Source: an uncultured bacterium
GTDB taxonomy: Bacteria; CSSED10-310; CALFER01
DNA length: 59,987 nucleotides
NCBI GenBank assembly: GCA_937951895.1
Contig: CALFER010000041.1
Location: 1 to 59,987 of the forward strand
Reading direction: 5' to 3'
The notes under the pieces are model-generated. The model was not told where the DNA came from, did no database searches, and worked only from the letters and a program-made list of their open reading frames with translations. Within the stretch, counting starts at the first letter, position 1, and each line of letters opens with the position of its first letter. This document shows positions 43,029-53,500 of this stretch, piece by piece. A program made the translations under genes and the position numbers.

Positions 43029-46000
43029 CTACTCGAGAGGAGGCGACCCCTCCATGACGCGATCGATGAGCGACTCGATGGGGACGGATTCGGCTGTTTC
43101 CAGCATCACCGGCCAGATTTCAGCCGGAAACATCTGCTCGAGCGTGTCGAGAATTTTGCGCGCATGCGCCCGGGATTCCTCGTTCAGAGATGTACTGCCC
43201 GCGAGTCTGACCAGGAGGGTCACGGCGAATTCGGCTTCGTCCGGGCCCTGATTCGACAGAATTTCGGCGAGCCCCAGGAGTGCTTCGAGCCGGATCTGAA
43301 CGGCGTCGATCCGAAGTGAATGCGTCAGGGCGTCCCGGAACGACAACTCGGCATCGTTGAGCAACTGTTCGGCGGCCAGCGCATATCCCAGACTGATATG
43401 CGATTGCACGATACCAACCGAATCATGAATCTCGGAGCAGATCGACAGACTCGTCCGGCTCGACTCCACCGCCCGGTCCGGACGTCCCATGATAAGCGCC
43501 AGTTCGCTCAGTTTGTTCAGCGCCCGGGCCTCTCCGCGCCGGTAACCGATCGACCGGAATATCTGGAGACTGTCCTGGAGGAGGCGATCGGCGGAGATGT
43601 ATTCTCCGGAGGATTTCAACACCGCCGCCAGGTTCAGTTGTGAGGAGGCGATCCCCCAGCGATCCCCGATGTTCCGCCGGATCAGCAGGCTGTCATGAAG
43701 TGCCTGCCGGGCGGATGAGTAATTCCCCAGAAAATGCTCGACGTAACCCAGAATGTCCAGCGAACTCGCGATCCCGTGCCGGTCCTGGATCTCGTTCCGG
43801 ATCCGGAGACTTTCCTGCAGGTATCCCCGTTCGGTTTCGACATCCCCGAGTTTTCCGGCGGCGATGGCCAGTTCGACGAGAATCGTGGCGATCTGTCTGC
43901 GGGATCCGTTTTTCCGCAGGAGGTCCAGGCTGAGTTCATAGAGCATGCGGGCTTTCGAGATATTCCCCTGAAAACTCAGAACGCCGGCCATGAAATACAG
44001 CGTTTCACCTTCGCCGATTCCGTTCCCGAGATTCCGATAGATAACGAGAGCCCGTTCGTGGAACCCGAGCGCCTGGTCGCTGTCTCCTTTGCGTCGATGC
44101 ACGCGCCCCAGGCCATTGAGCGCCTGGGCGATCCCTTCTTCGTTCCGCATCGTCTCGAATACTTCAAGCGCGCGACTGTAATGATCGAGCGCTTCGTCGT
44201 AGCGGGCGAGATTGAACAGGAAGCTTGCCAGATGCGTCAGCAACTGGGCTTCCAGATGTTCCGGCTGCCCTGCGCGCCCCCCCTCCCGGGGACTGTCGGA
44301 AAGACCGAGAGCCGTTTCGAACAGGTGAGCGCCTTCCTGGTAGTTGCCGATGCCGGCGTAATAGGCCGCGAGTCCGTCGATGTACAGACTGATCGCAAGT
44401 TCGTCTTCCGCATCGATGGTCGATATCCACCCCTCACGGATGTTCTCGATTTCAACGGCAATCTCCCGGCAGAAATTCAACGTGTCTTCCGGCAGATAGC
44501 GCCCGACCATCCTGGACATCCAGTTGCCGTAATGCTCCCGGTGACGCCTGCGGATCTGAGCGGAATCCCCCGGATCGGCACTCAGCTTCTCCTCACCGTA
44601 CTGACGCAGGGATTCCAGAATGTAATAGCGGCCCGACGCCGAGCGGTACAGGAGGGATTTGTCCTTGAGACTCAGAATCGCGGACGGCTGCGTATCGGTG
44701 ATCTCCTGAGCCGCATCGCGAGTGAAACCGCCCCGGAAAACGGACATGCGCATGAAAACCTGGCGTTCGAAATTCGAGATCAACCGCCAGGAGTGGTCGA
44801 AAATCGCGCGCAGACCCCGGTGTTCCGGGGTGAGGTGTCCGAGCGATCCGTCGAGGAAATCGATGCTTTTTCGAAGTTCCGATTCGATTTCCGGGCAACT
44901 CAGGACCGATATCCAGGCGGCCGCCAGTTCGATGCCCAGCGGCAATCCCTCGACCATCCGGCAGATCCGGATCGCGCAGGAGGCGTCATGGTCTTCGAGC
45001 GAAAAGTTCGGGTCGACCCGTCGGGCGGCGTGGATAAAGAGCTGAATCGAACTGAAACTCGTCGGGTTGTCCGTCGCATCATCCGGCACCGGAAGCCCGT
45101 TCAGTTCATAAATCACCTCACCGTGAATATTCATCAGTTCCCGCGTCGTCGTCACGATCTTGATGTCCGGACAGTGCTCGATCAGTTCATGGATGATGTC
45201 GACAGCCTCGATCAGGTGTTCGAAGTTGTCCATGATGAGCAGGAGATCTTTTTCGCGGAGGTGGTCGATCAGTTGCCTGTCCGGATCGCTCTGCCCCGCA
45301 AAGGTGAATCCCACGGCATCCGAAATGGCGGTGATGATGTATTCCGGCGAGGTGACCGACGACAGTGAAATAAAGAAGACGCCATGTTCGAACTGGCGCA
45401 GCTTTTCATATCCGACCCGGATCGCGAGTCTCGATTTCCCGATGCCGCCGGGTCCGGTCAGCGTCACGAGACGATTCTCATCGACCAGCCGGCACACCTC
45501 GTCGATTTCGGATAACCGTCCGATGAACGGTGTCAGTTTCGAGGGAAGGTTGTTCGGGGCGATCGATGAAGACAGTCCGAGGCGGTCGGCGATGTTCAGT
45601 TCGCGGTATCCCGCATCCAGTGTCCAGACAACCTCGTTTTCGCGCGTCAGAACGCCTCTGCGGATGAGATACTCCAGGGTTTTGACGATGAATCCGGGGG
45701 ATCCGCGGGTTTCCGAATAGAGCCATTCGAAGAACGAACGGGGGCCTTCCCAGTGGAGCAGTTGCTGCAGAAATGCGCGTGAGGCGTCCCTCGACAGATA
45801 CCGCAGTTCGATGAACTCGTGCAGGGTGAATTCATGCACATCCAGCCGTCCGGCCAGACCGGTCTGCGCCGTCGCGACGATTCCGACGATGGGGGCGATG
45901 GACTGGACGACCAGTTGAGTGATCCGGCTGAGGACGATGCGGTCGAACTGTTGGAGATTGTCGATTGCGATGATGACCGGGGGGATCGATCCGGACTGGA

Positions 46001-46763
46001 GTGATTCGAGATGGCTCTGGACGTCCTGGACGGTCTTGTGATGACGCGGGTCGAATTCGATGCAGAGATACCCGTTGGAGGCTGCCCGTTTCATGAATTC
46101 GATCAGACAGCGGGTTTTGCCCGAGCCGGGTTGGCCGGAGATCGCCAGGAGACCGCGTCGGGCGTCCGACAGCAGATCCAGAAAACGGTTGAATGCTTCC
46201 ATTTCGAAGTCGCGTTCGAGCAGCCCGGCATCGAGATCCGCGAGTTGGAAGACCGGTGCGGATGAAAGGGATTCGAACACGAAGCGGTCCCGACCCTGAC
46301 TCTTGGCATCGAGCAATCTCCGGTCGGCAATCTCGAACAACTCACCCGGCAGTCTGGCGTCATCCGGAAAATCCGCCATGCCGATGCTGCAGGTCATGGA
46401 GATCGGGTGGTCGGTCAGAAACGGAGTGGCATGCACCACATCGATCAGACGCTGGGCCAGGATCCGGGCCTGGCTTTTCGATGTATTGGGCAGAAGCAGG
46501 ACGAATTCGTCGCCGCCGTAGCGGAACAAGCGATCGGACCGGCGTATTGTTGCGAGCATTTTCTGAGCGAACTGGCTGAGAATTTCATCGCCGCGGGTAT
46601 GTCCGAAGGCGTCGTTGATGCTTTTGAAGTAATCGATGTCGATGATGAGCATGGTGAGATGTTCATCATATTTTCTCGCCCGCTCGATTTCGTCGGGAAA
46701 CCGCTCCTGAAAGCAGTCCCGCGTGAAGACTCCGGTGAGTGGATCACGAATGTCGCTGTTCAT
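43029..46763 (-). CDS. Diguanylate cyclase fused to two NTPase modules and a TPR array
   Basis: A 1244-aa cytoplasmic signalling protein. Residues 1-165 are a GGDEF domain with intact GGDEF (83-87) and the product-binding I-site RRSD (74-77) five residues before it, so it should make cyclic di-GMP and be feedback inhibited. Residues 185-400 hold a first P-loop (GQPGSGKT, 210-217). Residues 405-800 hold an AfsR/LuxR-type STAND NTPase (LPSKLTPFIGR; P-loop GPGGIGKS, 437-444; VEGLPLGIELAAAW). TPR repeats fill about 810-1210. No helix-turn-helix or receiver is present, so output is the second messenger. The ribosome site is GGGAGG. It lies 72 nt downstream of a Ser/Thr kinase gene of similar architecture and is probably the last gene of a three-gene signalling operon. 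Confidence 0.88.
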   Translation of the reverse strand: MNSDIRDPLTGVFTRDCFQERFPDEIERARKYDEHLTMLIIDIDYFKSINDAFGHTRGDEILSQFAQKMLATIRRSDRLFRYGGDEFVLLLPNTSKSQARILAQRLIDVVHATPFLTDHPISMTCSIGMADFPDDARLPGELFEIADRRLLDAKSQGRDRFVFESLSSAPVFQLADLDAGLLERDFEMEAFNRFLDLLSDARRGLLAISGQPGSGKTRCLIEFMKRAASNGYLCIEFDPRHHKTVQDVQSHLESLQSGSIPPVIIAIDNLQQFDRIVLSRITQLVVQSIAPIVGIVATAQTGLAGRLDVHEFTLHEFIELRYLSRDASRAFLQQLLHWEGPRSFFEWLYSETRGSPGFIVKTLEYLIRRGVLTRENEVVWTLDAGYRELNIADRLGLSSSIAPNNLPSKLTPFIGRLSEIDEVCRLVDENRLVTLTGPGGIGKSRLAIRVGYEKLRQFEHGVFFISLSSVTSPEYIITAISDAVGFTFAGQSDPDRQLIDHLREKDLLLIMDNFEHLIEAVDIIHELIEHCPDIKIVTTTRELMNIHGEVIYELNGLPVPDDATDNPTSFSSIQLFIHAARRVDPNFSLEDHDASCAIRICRMVEGLPLGIELAAAWISVLSCPEIESELRKSIDFLDGSLGHLTPEHRGLRAIFDHSWRLISNFERQVFMRMSVFRGGFTRDAAQEITDTQPSAILSLKDKSLLYRSASGRYYILESLRQYGEEKLSADPGDSAQIRRRHREHYGNWMSRMVGRYLPEDTLNFCREIAVEIENIREGWISTIDAEDELAISLYIDGLAAYYAGIGNYQEGAHLFETALGLSDSPREGGRAGQPEHLEAQLLTHLASFLFNLARYDEALDHYSRALEVFETMRNEEGIAQALNGLGRVHRRKGDSDQALGFHERALVIYRNLGNGIGEGETLYFMAGVLSFQGNISKARMLYELSLDLLRKNGSRRQIATILVELAIAAGKLGDVETERGYLQESLRIRNEIQDRHGIASSLDILGYVEHFLGNYSSARQALHDSLLIRRNIGDRWGIASSQLNLAAVLKSSGEYISADRLLQDSLQIFRSIGYRRGEARALNKLSELALIMGRPDRAVESSRTSLSICSEIHDSVGIVQSHISLGYALAAEQLLNDAELSFRDALTHSLRIDAVQIRLEALLGLAEILSNQGPDEAEFAVTLLVRLAGSTSLNEESRAHARKILDTLEQMFPAEIWPVMLETAESVPIESLIDRVMEGSPPLE

Positions 46764-46835
46764 GCCTCAATCAGCCTCCCGCGTCGCCCGATGCCCCCTG
46801 CCTGACATCGATATCCTACCACACGGCGTTCCATA

Positions 46836-49800
46836 TTACATCCACTCCGGGGTGAACACATCATGTGAAAAATAGAATTCTCGCCGATCTTCCGGCAGAG
46901 ACTCCCCCACCAGACGGCGCACCGACTGCCGGTTCAGCCCGGCCGTCTGTGCCTCCTCGAACCGGTTCAGTTCCCCGAAACACCACGCGCTGGCGCGATG
47001 CCAGAGACCTTCGGTTTCCAGAAAGTGTCGCGGCGACTCCTCCCATGGCAGAGCGATCGACGGATCCTTCCGGATGAATGCGTGCGCCAGAGACCGAAAC
47101 CGAGACAAAATCCTGCCGAGGTTTTCGGTTTCTGCGGGTTTGACACAGAGGGCCGCAATGGTTTCGAGAGTATTCGAGATTCCTGTCTGGTGATTCCGGG
47201 TCAAGGTATCATTCAGTTCTCCGAGCAGCACGCTGAAGATCACCTCTGTGTGCTGCGGATCGGATCTCGAGAGCAGTTTTTTGTTGGATCGGGCGGCCGC
47301 CCGGTTGTGTCCTTTGATCCGGAGACATTCCGACCACAGCACGAGCAGGCTCATGAGCATGACTTTGTCGCCCGACTTCTCCAGCAACTGGCACCGGAAC
47401 GCTTTCCGCAGTTCGGCGGTGGCGCGTCCGAGATCTCCGGTCAGCATCAGAGCCATCGCGTGGCGTGCCCGAAAGCTGACCTGTGATACCGTTTCGGGAT
47501 AATCGGGGAAGACACTGTCATGCCGTTCGACACAACGCAGGATCGCGCCATAATCCCCCACTCGCAGATACAATCGGCTCAGATTCTCGAGGGAAATCGC
47601 GGATTCACGCGGCAGTCTCCGGAGCAGGCTGAACTCGAGCGATTCCTCCATGAGGGGCCGGGCTTCATGGTAACGTCCTTCCGACTGGGCGATGAGCGCG
47701 AGATCATGCAAGTTGCAGGAAATCCAGTAATCGTCACCGAGACGCCGATGGATGTCGAGGGCCTCCCGGATGTACGCCTCGCCATCGCGTTCCCGGCCGC
47801 AATTGATCAGCAGCGCGCCCAGACCGCTCAGGCAGGAAGCTTGAAGATCGGAATTCCTGTCCCGGATCGCCTGCTCAATGGTCGCCCGGAAGATACGCTC
47901 CGAGACGGCATGCCGTTTCAGTCGATGGAGCGTGTACGCGACCATGAACGGATTCCATTTGAACGCTTCCTGCTGGCCGGTCGAACGCTGATGACGCTTC
48001 AGTTTCATCAGGGCGGAGAAGGATGCGTGGGGATCGGACAGCGAGAGACCTCTGTAGATGTTTCCGCTCAGGATCGCTTTCTGCGCGTCCTGCGGTGGAA
48101 ACTGATCCTGCACCCGCCGGGATTCGTGATCGCCCTTCGCGATCTCACCGGTCATATAGAACGCGATGATCCGCTGTCGCATCATCTCGAGTTGCTGGGC
48201 CATGGGAAGCGCAGGCAACAGAAATGTCTCGGTTGCAGCCGACAGGTCGAGGAAGCGAGTGAACTCATTCCGATTGTATAAACTCCGGTAATACGCGAAA
48301 AGATAGGCCAGTCGCAGGCGCTGGGCCACGCGAGGCAGTTCGTCGCCATGCTTTTCGATGATGGCTTCTGCCCGTGCACCGAATTCGACGGCCGAAAGTT
48401 CCTGCTTGGCGGCATCTGCCTCACAACAGGCCTGCCCCCAGTACCGGATCGCCTCCGTCCATTGCCGTGCCGCCTCGAGATGCCGGGCGATGCGGTAACT
48501 CGACGCGCCGGGTTCCGGCAACGTCTGCAGCACCATCGCGATGTCTCGATGCCGACTCATCGTATCGCGTTCCCCCATCATCTCGATGAGAAGATCCCGC
48601 AATTGCTGATGACAGAATCGATAATACTCCCGCTGCCCGTTCGAATACGGTTCAATGAATCGTTGTGTGATGAGTCGATCCAGACGCATCAGGATGTGAT
48701 CGTCCGGTCCTTCATCGAGATGCCGGAGAAGGAGGAAATCGATTTCCGGATCGAGCAGTGCGGCCCAGCACAGGGTTTCAAGCGTTTCCGGATCGAGGTG
48801 ATCGAGTCGGGTTTTCAGGACATCGCGCAGCGAGATCGGAATCAGGGTGTCGGACTCCGTCTGGGGTTCCGTGAACCGCCAATGATCGGCACACGGCATC
48901 AGGTGACCCCGGTGAGCGAAGGATCGCACGGTTTCGACTAAAATCAGCGGGAACCCCTGCCCGTAACTGACCAGACGCATGCAATCCGGCGACTGTTCCG
49001 GCTGATGAATCATGGAGGACACGAGCTTGCAGGATTCGGAAAAACTCAGGGGAGCCAGTTCGAGACTTCGGATCCGATCCGGACGCTCCCGGGAGGAGAA
49101 CCATTTCGCGAATGCGGAGGAGTCGATGGTGTCTTCGATGCGGACACTGAACCACCAGACGCACTGAAAGTCATTGATTTCGGCCGATGTCATCAATGTG
49201 TCGATCAGGTTCAGGCCGGCCTGATCGGCATTCTGTATGTCCTCGATGACAATCACCCAGGGGGTCTGTGCGCTGAGACGGGCGAGTATTCGGGCGAGGG
49301 CGCGAAACAGTTTCCTGAAATTCGTCTTTTCGCGCTCTTCCGGAGATGATGAACACGCCGGTGACACACGTTTGAAATGTGCGCTGATGAGCGGGAGATC
49401 GCGGAGGGAGTCCTGGAGTTCGGTCATCAGATCGGGGGAGCGTTCGAGCGTTTCGGTCATGACGGAAAAAAGTTCCTGGAGCGATTCGAAGGGTAATGAT
49501 CCGATGGGTGCCGATGGAAGTTCGACTATCCGTATATCCTTACGGTTGATACGATTGAGCGCTTCCCGGACGAGACGGCTTTTACCCGTCCCTCCCATGC
49601 CTCGGATGATGCGGATCGCGAACGGAACGAAACCGGTCTCGGGGATGGATCCCGCCAGAAAATCACTCTCGTGATCCCGTCCGGTAAACCGGGACACGAG
49701 TGGCGGTCCGTGGGTCGGGCTCCGGGAGGGAGCGGGGGGTGTCGACCGGTCGAGATCGTCGGCGATGGATTGAAGCGATCGAGCGGCGAGTTCTGCGGTG

Positions 49801-50573
49801 GCCGGACGTTCCCAGGGATCTTTCGCGAGAAGCTTTCGGAGAAGGTCATCGAGGGGCGCGGGGCAATCCTTCACGCGATCCGCGAGCCGCGGCGGCGGAT
49901 GGGTGAGATGCATCATGGCGAGATGAATCATCGAATCGGATTGAAACGGCAGTTCGCCTGTCAGCAGTTCGTACAGAATGACCCCGAAGGAGTACAGATC
50001 CGATCGCGGATCGATCTGGTCGTTCCGGAGAATCTCCGGTGAAATGTAGTTCATCGTGCCGACAATGCTGCTGGTCTGCGTCAGGTTGACCGATTCCTGA
50101 ATCGGCTTGGCGATTCCGAAATCCGAGATTCTCGGTGTGCCGTCGCGGTCGACCAGGATATTGGCCGGTTTGAGATCCCTGTGGATGACGCCTCGTGAAT
50201 GCGTATACGCCAGTCCGTCGGCGACAATCGTCATGATCCGGCAGATCGCGGCGGGATCCCGTCTGAGCGTCACGGCATGCCGGGCGATCGTGGTTCCCGC
50301 GATATACTCCATCACGAAAAACGGCCTCGCCTTCCATTCCCCCTGCTCATACACCGCAACGATGGCAGGATGTGACAATCGTGCAATCGACGTGAACTCG
50401 CGGAGAAAGCGCGCGCGCGCAATCCCCGTACTGCTGCCTTCCGACAGCACCTTCAGCGCGACATGGCGGTTCGATGTCGGATCGAGTGCGAGGAACACGC
50501 TGCCCTGAGCGCCCTGTCCGAGCAGATCGATGATGCGGAAGCGGTTGATGTGAGATGGCAGGGTCGGTTTCAT
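46836..50573 (-). CDS. Ser/Thr protein kinase-NTPase-TPR signalling protein (first of two by position)
   Basis: A 1245-aa protein. Residues 13-275 are a Hanks-type kinase: Gly-rich loop GQGAQGSV (19-26), K41, HRDLKPANIL (131-140), DFG (151-153) and SPE in place of APE (178-180). Residues about 295-620 are a STAND/AAA NTPase with P-loop GMGGTGKS (325-332), and about 700-1200 are TPR helices. No transmembrane segment is seen, so the sensor is cytoplasmic, probably ligand or partner binding to the TPR region gating the NTPase. It starts 11 nt after the stop of the kinase at 54277 and precedes the GGDEF gene. The organisation resembles PknK/MalT-type regulators but without a DNA-binding end. Confidence 0.9.
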   Translation of the reverse strand: MKPTLPSHINRFRIIDLLGQGAQGSVFLALDPTSNRHVALKVLSEGSSTGIARARFLREFTSIARLSHPAIVAVYEQGEWKARPFFVMEYIAGTTIARHAVTLRRDPAAICRIMTIVADGLAYTHSRGVIHRDLKPANILVDRDGTPRISDFGIAKPIQESVNLTQTSSIVGTMNYISPEILRNDQIDPRSDLYSFGVILYELLTGELPFQSDSMIHLAMMHLTHPPPRLADRVKDCPAPLDDLLRKLLAKDPWERPATAELAARSLQSIADDLDRSTPPAPSRSPTHGPPLVSRFTGRDHESDFLAGSIPETGFVPFAIRIIRGMGGTGKSRLVREALNRINRKDIRIVELPSAPIGSLPFESLQELFSVMTETLERSPDLMTELQDSLRDLPLISAHFKRVSPACSSSPEEREKTNFRKLFRALARILARLSAQTPWVIVIEDIQNADQAGLNLIDTLMTSAEINDFQCVWWFSVRIEDTIDSSAFAKWFSSRERPDRIRSLELAPLSFSESCKLVSSMIHQPEQSPDCMRLVSYGQGFPLILVETVRSFAHRGHLMPCADHWRFTEPQTESDTLIPISLRDVLKTRLDHLDPETLETLCWAALLDPEIDFLLLRHLDEGPDDHILMRLDRLITQRFIEPYSNGQREYYRFCHQQLRDLLIEMMGERDTMSRHRDIAMVLQTLPEPGASSYRIARHLEAARQWTEAIRYWGQACCEADAAKQELSAVEFGARAEAIIEKHGDELPRVAQRLRLAYLFAYYRSLYNRNEFTRFLDLSAATETFLLPALPMAQQLEMMRQRIIAFYMTGEIAKGDHESRRVQDQFPPQDAQKAILSGNIYRGLSLSDPHASFSALMKLKRHQRSTGQQEAFKWNPFMVAYTLHRLKRHAVSERIFRATIEQAIRDRNSDLQASCLSGLGALLINCGRERDGEAYIREALDIHRRLGDDYWISCNLHDLALIAQSEGRYHEARPLMEESLEFSLLRRLPRESAISLENLSRLYLRVGDYGAILRCVERHDSVFPDYPETVSQVSFRARHAMALMLTGDLGRATAELRKAFRCQLLEKSGDKVMLMSLLVLWSECLRIKGHNRAAARSNKKLLSRSDPQHTEVIFSVLLGELNDTLTRNHQTGISNTLETIAALCVKPAETENLGRILSRFRSLAHAFIRKDPSIALPWEESPRHFLETEGLWHRASAWCFGELNRFEEAQTAGLNRQSVRRLVGESLPEDRREFYFSHDVFTPEWM

Positions 50574-50584
50574 GGTCTGTGCTT

Positions 50585-53500
50585 TCAGATTTCGGGTTCT
50601 TGCAGGCGATTCATCAAATCCACCGGAATGGTTTCGGGAGCGTTCCCGCGAAACAACGTGCCTCCGTTTTCGAACAGTTTGACGGATTTTTCGAGATCAC
50701 CGAGTTCTTCCCGGAGACTCGGATCGGTTTCCAATCCCATCGCCCGGGCGTCCTTCCGGATGGCATCGCACTCCGTCCGGGCAGACTGATTCCGGAACAA
50801 GGCGATGTGTGCCCGTTCAATCCGTACGGACAAGAGCAGAATCGGATCGATCCGTTGTGCATCCAGCGAATCGATGCGCGCGAGGTATCGTTCCGCCGCG
50901 TCCGGGTCTCCGAAGGCCTGACGGGCGATCATCGCCAGCCCCCGGAGCGGCCTTGGAAGATGGGGAACGATGGAGAGTTCCTCGAGGATCGCCAGGGATT
51001 CCTCGAATACCCGCCGGGCCGTGTCGATCTGCCCCAGATCGAAAATCGCATATGCATAATTGTTCAGCGTCAGCGCTTCGAACAGCCGGTCACCCATCTC
51101 CCGGTGCATCCGGATGATCTGGTCGTATAAAGCCGCCGCGCCGCGCAGATCGTTCATCGAGTCGAGAATCACGGCGAGATTCGACAGGATCCCCGCTTCC
51201 TCTCTCCGGTCGCCAATCTCGCGTGCAACCGACAAGGCGCGCTCGCAGTAGGTCTTGGCCGTTTCAAATTCATTCCGTGCCCAATGAACGATTCCGATCG
51301 TCTTCAGATCGTCCGCCTCGCCATGCCGACGCCCCTTTCCGGAATGGATTTCGAGCGCTTTTTTGAGGTGGTTTTCCGCATCGTCGAGTTTGCGTTCCTT
51401 GAGCAGGAGCACGCCGAGGCGCATGAGGGTATTGGCGATCGAGTCGGTGTCATCGAGATCCTTGTAGATGGTGAATGCATCATTATAGAGCCGCCGGGCT
51501 GAATCGATATCGCCCTCGCGCATCTCGATCGATGCCAGTATCGACACATGGTGAGCCTCGGACAGACGATCTCCGATCCGCCGGCAGATTTCGATTGCCT
51601 CGAGACAATGTCGCCGGGCCTGTGCATGATCACCCCGCAGGGCCAGATGATAGACGATCCCGGAGAGTGAATCCGCGATGCCCGATTCGAGATGTGCGGC
51701 GCGGGCCTCCTCCCAGGCGGTGAGATGTTCCGCTTCGGCTTCCTTCATGCGGCCCTGGAAGGCCAGAATCTGGCGGCCCAGCGCGTTTCGGGCGGTGATG
51801 CGATCGGGATCGCCCGGTGCCGTTAGGCGGATGTACGCCCGCAGATGATACTCGGCTTCCGCCACGGCATACCGTTTCATGGCATCGCGCGACGCGAGCC
51901 TGTAGTTGTGGATCGCCCTGGCTGTGTCTCCGGCACGCTCCCAGTGGAAAGCCAGGGTTCCCAGCCGATGCGCGGATGCGGGGTCGTCGCCGTGTTCGAT
52001 CGATTCCGCCACGATCCGGTGCATGCCGAGCCGGTCGGCTGCGTCGAGCTGATCATAGGCAACCTGATGGACCATCTCATGCACAAACCGCAATATACCC
52101 GGCGTGTATTCCTCGAGCAGATGGGCATGGATCAGCGCGTCGAGATTGTCGAGGGTGTCGTTGTGGAAGGGCGCCAGCGACCAGAGCATCGCAAAGTCGA
52201 TTTCTCGGCCGATCACCGCAACGGTGCTCAGAAGGCGGCGGGCGGCCGGCGTGAGCGCATGGAGTTTGCGTTCGATCAGGTTTCGCAGGGTTTTCGGTGC
52301 CGGCAGTTGTCTGAATTCTTCGAAAGTCGCAGATCGATCCGACGATTCCAGAACCTGCCAGCGTCCGTCATCGTCTCGGAATATCAGATTTTCCTCGACA
52401 CACGACCGAAGGAATTCGGAAACGAAAAACGGATTTCCGTCGGAGTACGATTCGAGAAATCCGATGAACATGTCGGAAGGGTTCGGGTGGGCCATCATGT
52501 CGGAGACGATCGAGAAGATTGCCTGGCGCGAGAGCCGTTCCATCCGGCGTGAAAGGACGGATTGGGAGGCCAGGAGCCGGCGGAGGGCCGGTGAAACTTC
52601 TTCCGGACGATAGGTTCCGAGCACGAAAATGGGGTTCCGGGCCAGAAAACCACCCCGGAGCAGGAATTCCAGACACCCCGATGTCAGATCGTCGGCACAC
52701 TGGAGATCGTCGAGGAGGATGAGGAGAGGGTGGTGCTGGGCGATCAATTCGAGTAACAGGGCGAGGGCGTTGAAAAGCCGGATGCGACCTGCGTCGGGCG
52801 GAAGTTCCGCCGGAGGGGTCATGGGGAGTGATTCACGGAGGTGACCGATCGGCGCGAAACAGGGTTGCAAAACGGCGCCACGCTGGAGGAAATACGCGCG
52901 GATCTCTTCGGAGTCGCTCCAGGACGGGAATGCATCGCAGATGTCCTGAATCATCCGCTGAAACGCCTGGAGTGATCGGGAGGCGGGTTCATGCTCGAAG
53001 GGGGCGCACGAACCATAATAACACTGTGCGCGGAGACGGGGGGCGAGACGGTTGAATTCGAGCAGGAAACGGGTTTTCCCCATGCCGCTTTCTCCACCGA
53101 TCAGTATCATCCCGCCCGCACCTTCCTTCAATCGACTCACCTCTCCGGCAATCTCGTCCACAAGCGCCTGACGCCCGGAGTATGACGGGCGATAGAGATA
53201 CGATCGGGGGCGGGGATACGTGTGCGCATGCGGGTCCGTTGCTCCGAGATCCATGAGCACGCGCGCCACGCCTCCGGCATGCCCGATCCGCCGGTTGGGT
53301 TTTCTGGCGAGCAGTCTGACGATCAGGTCATCGAGCGCTCCGGGGACATGGTCGACCAGTTCGGAGGGGCGTACCGAGAGCGCCGACTGGTGCGCCTTCG
53401 ATACCTCGAACACGCTGCTCGCCAGGAACGGCAACTGTCCCGTGATCATCAGATAGAGGATGCAGCCCAGGGAATAGAGGTCCGCGCGGGCATCCGTCGG

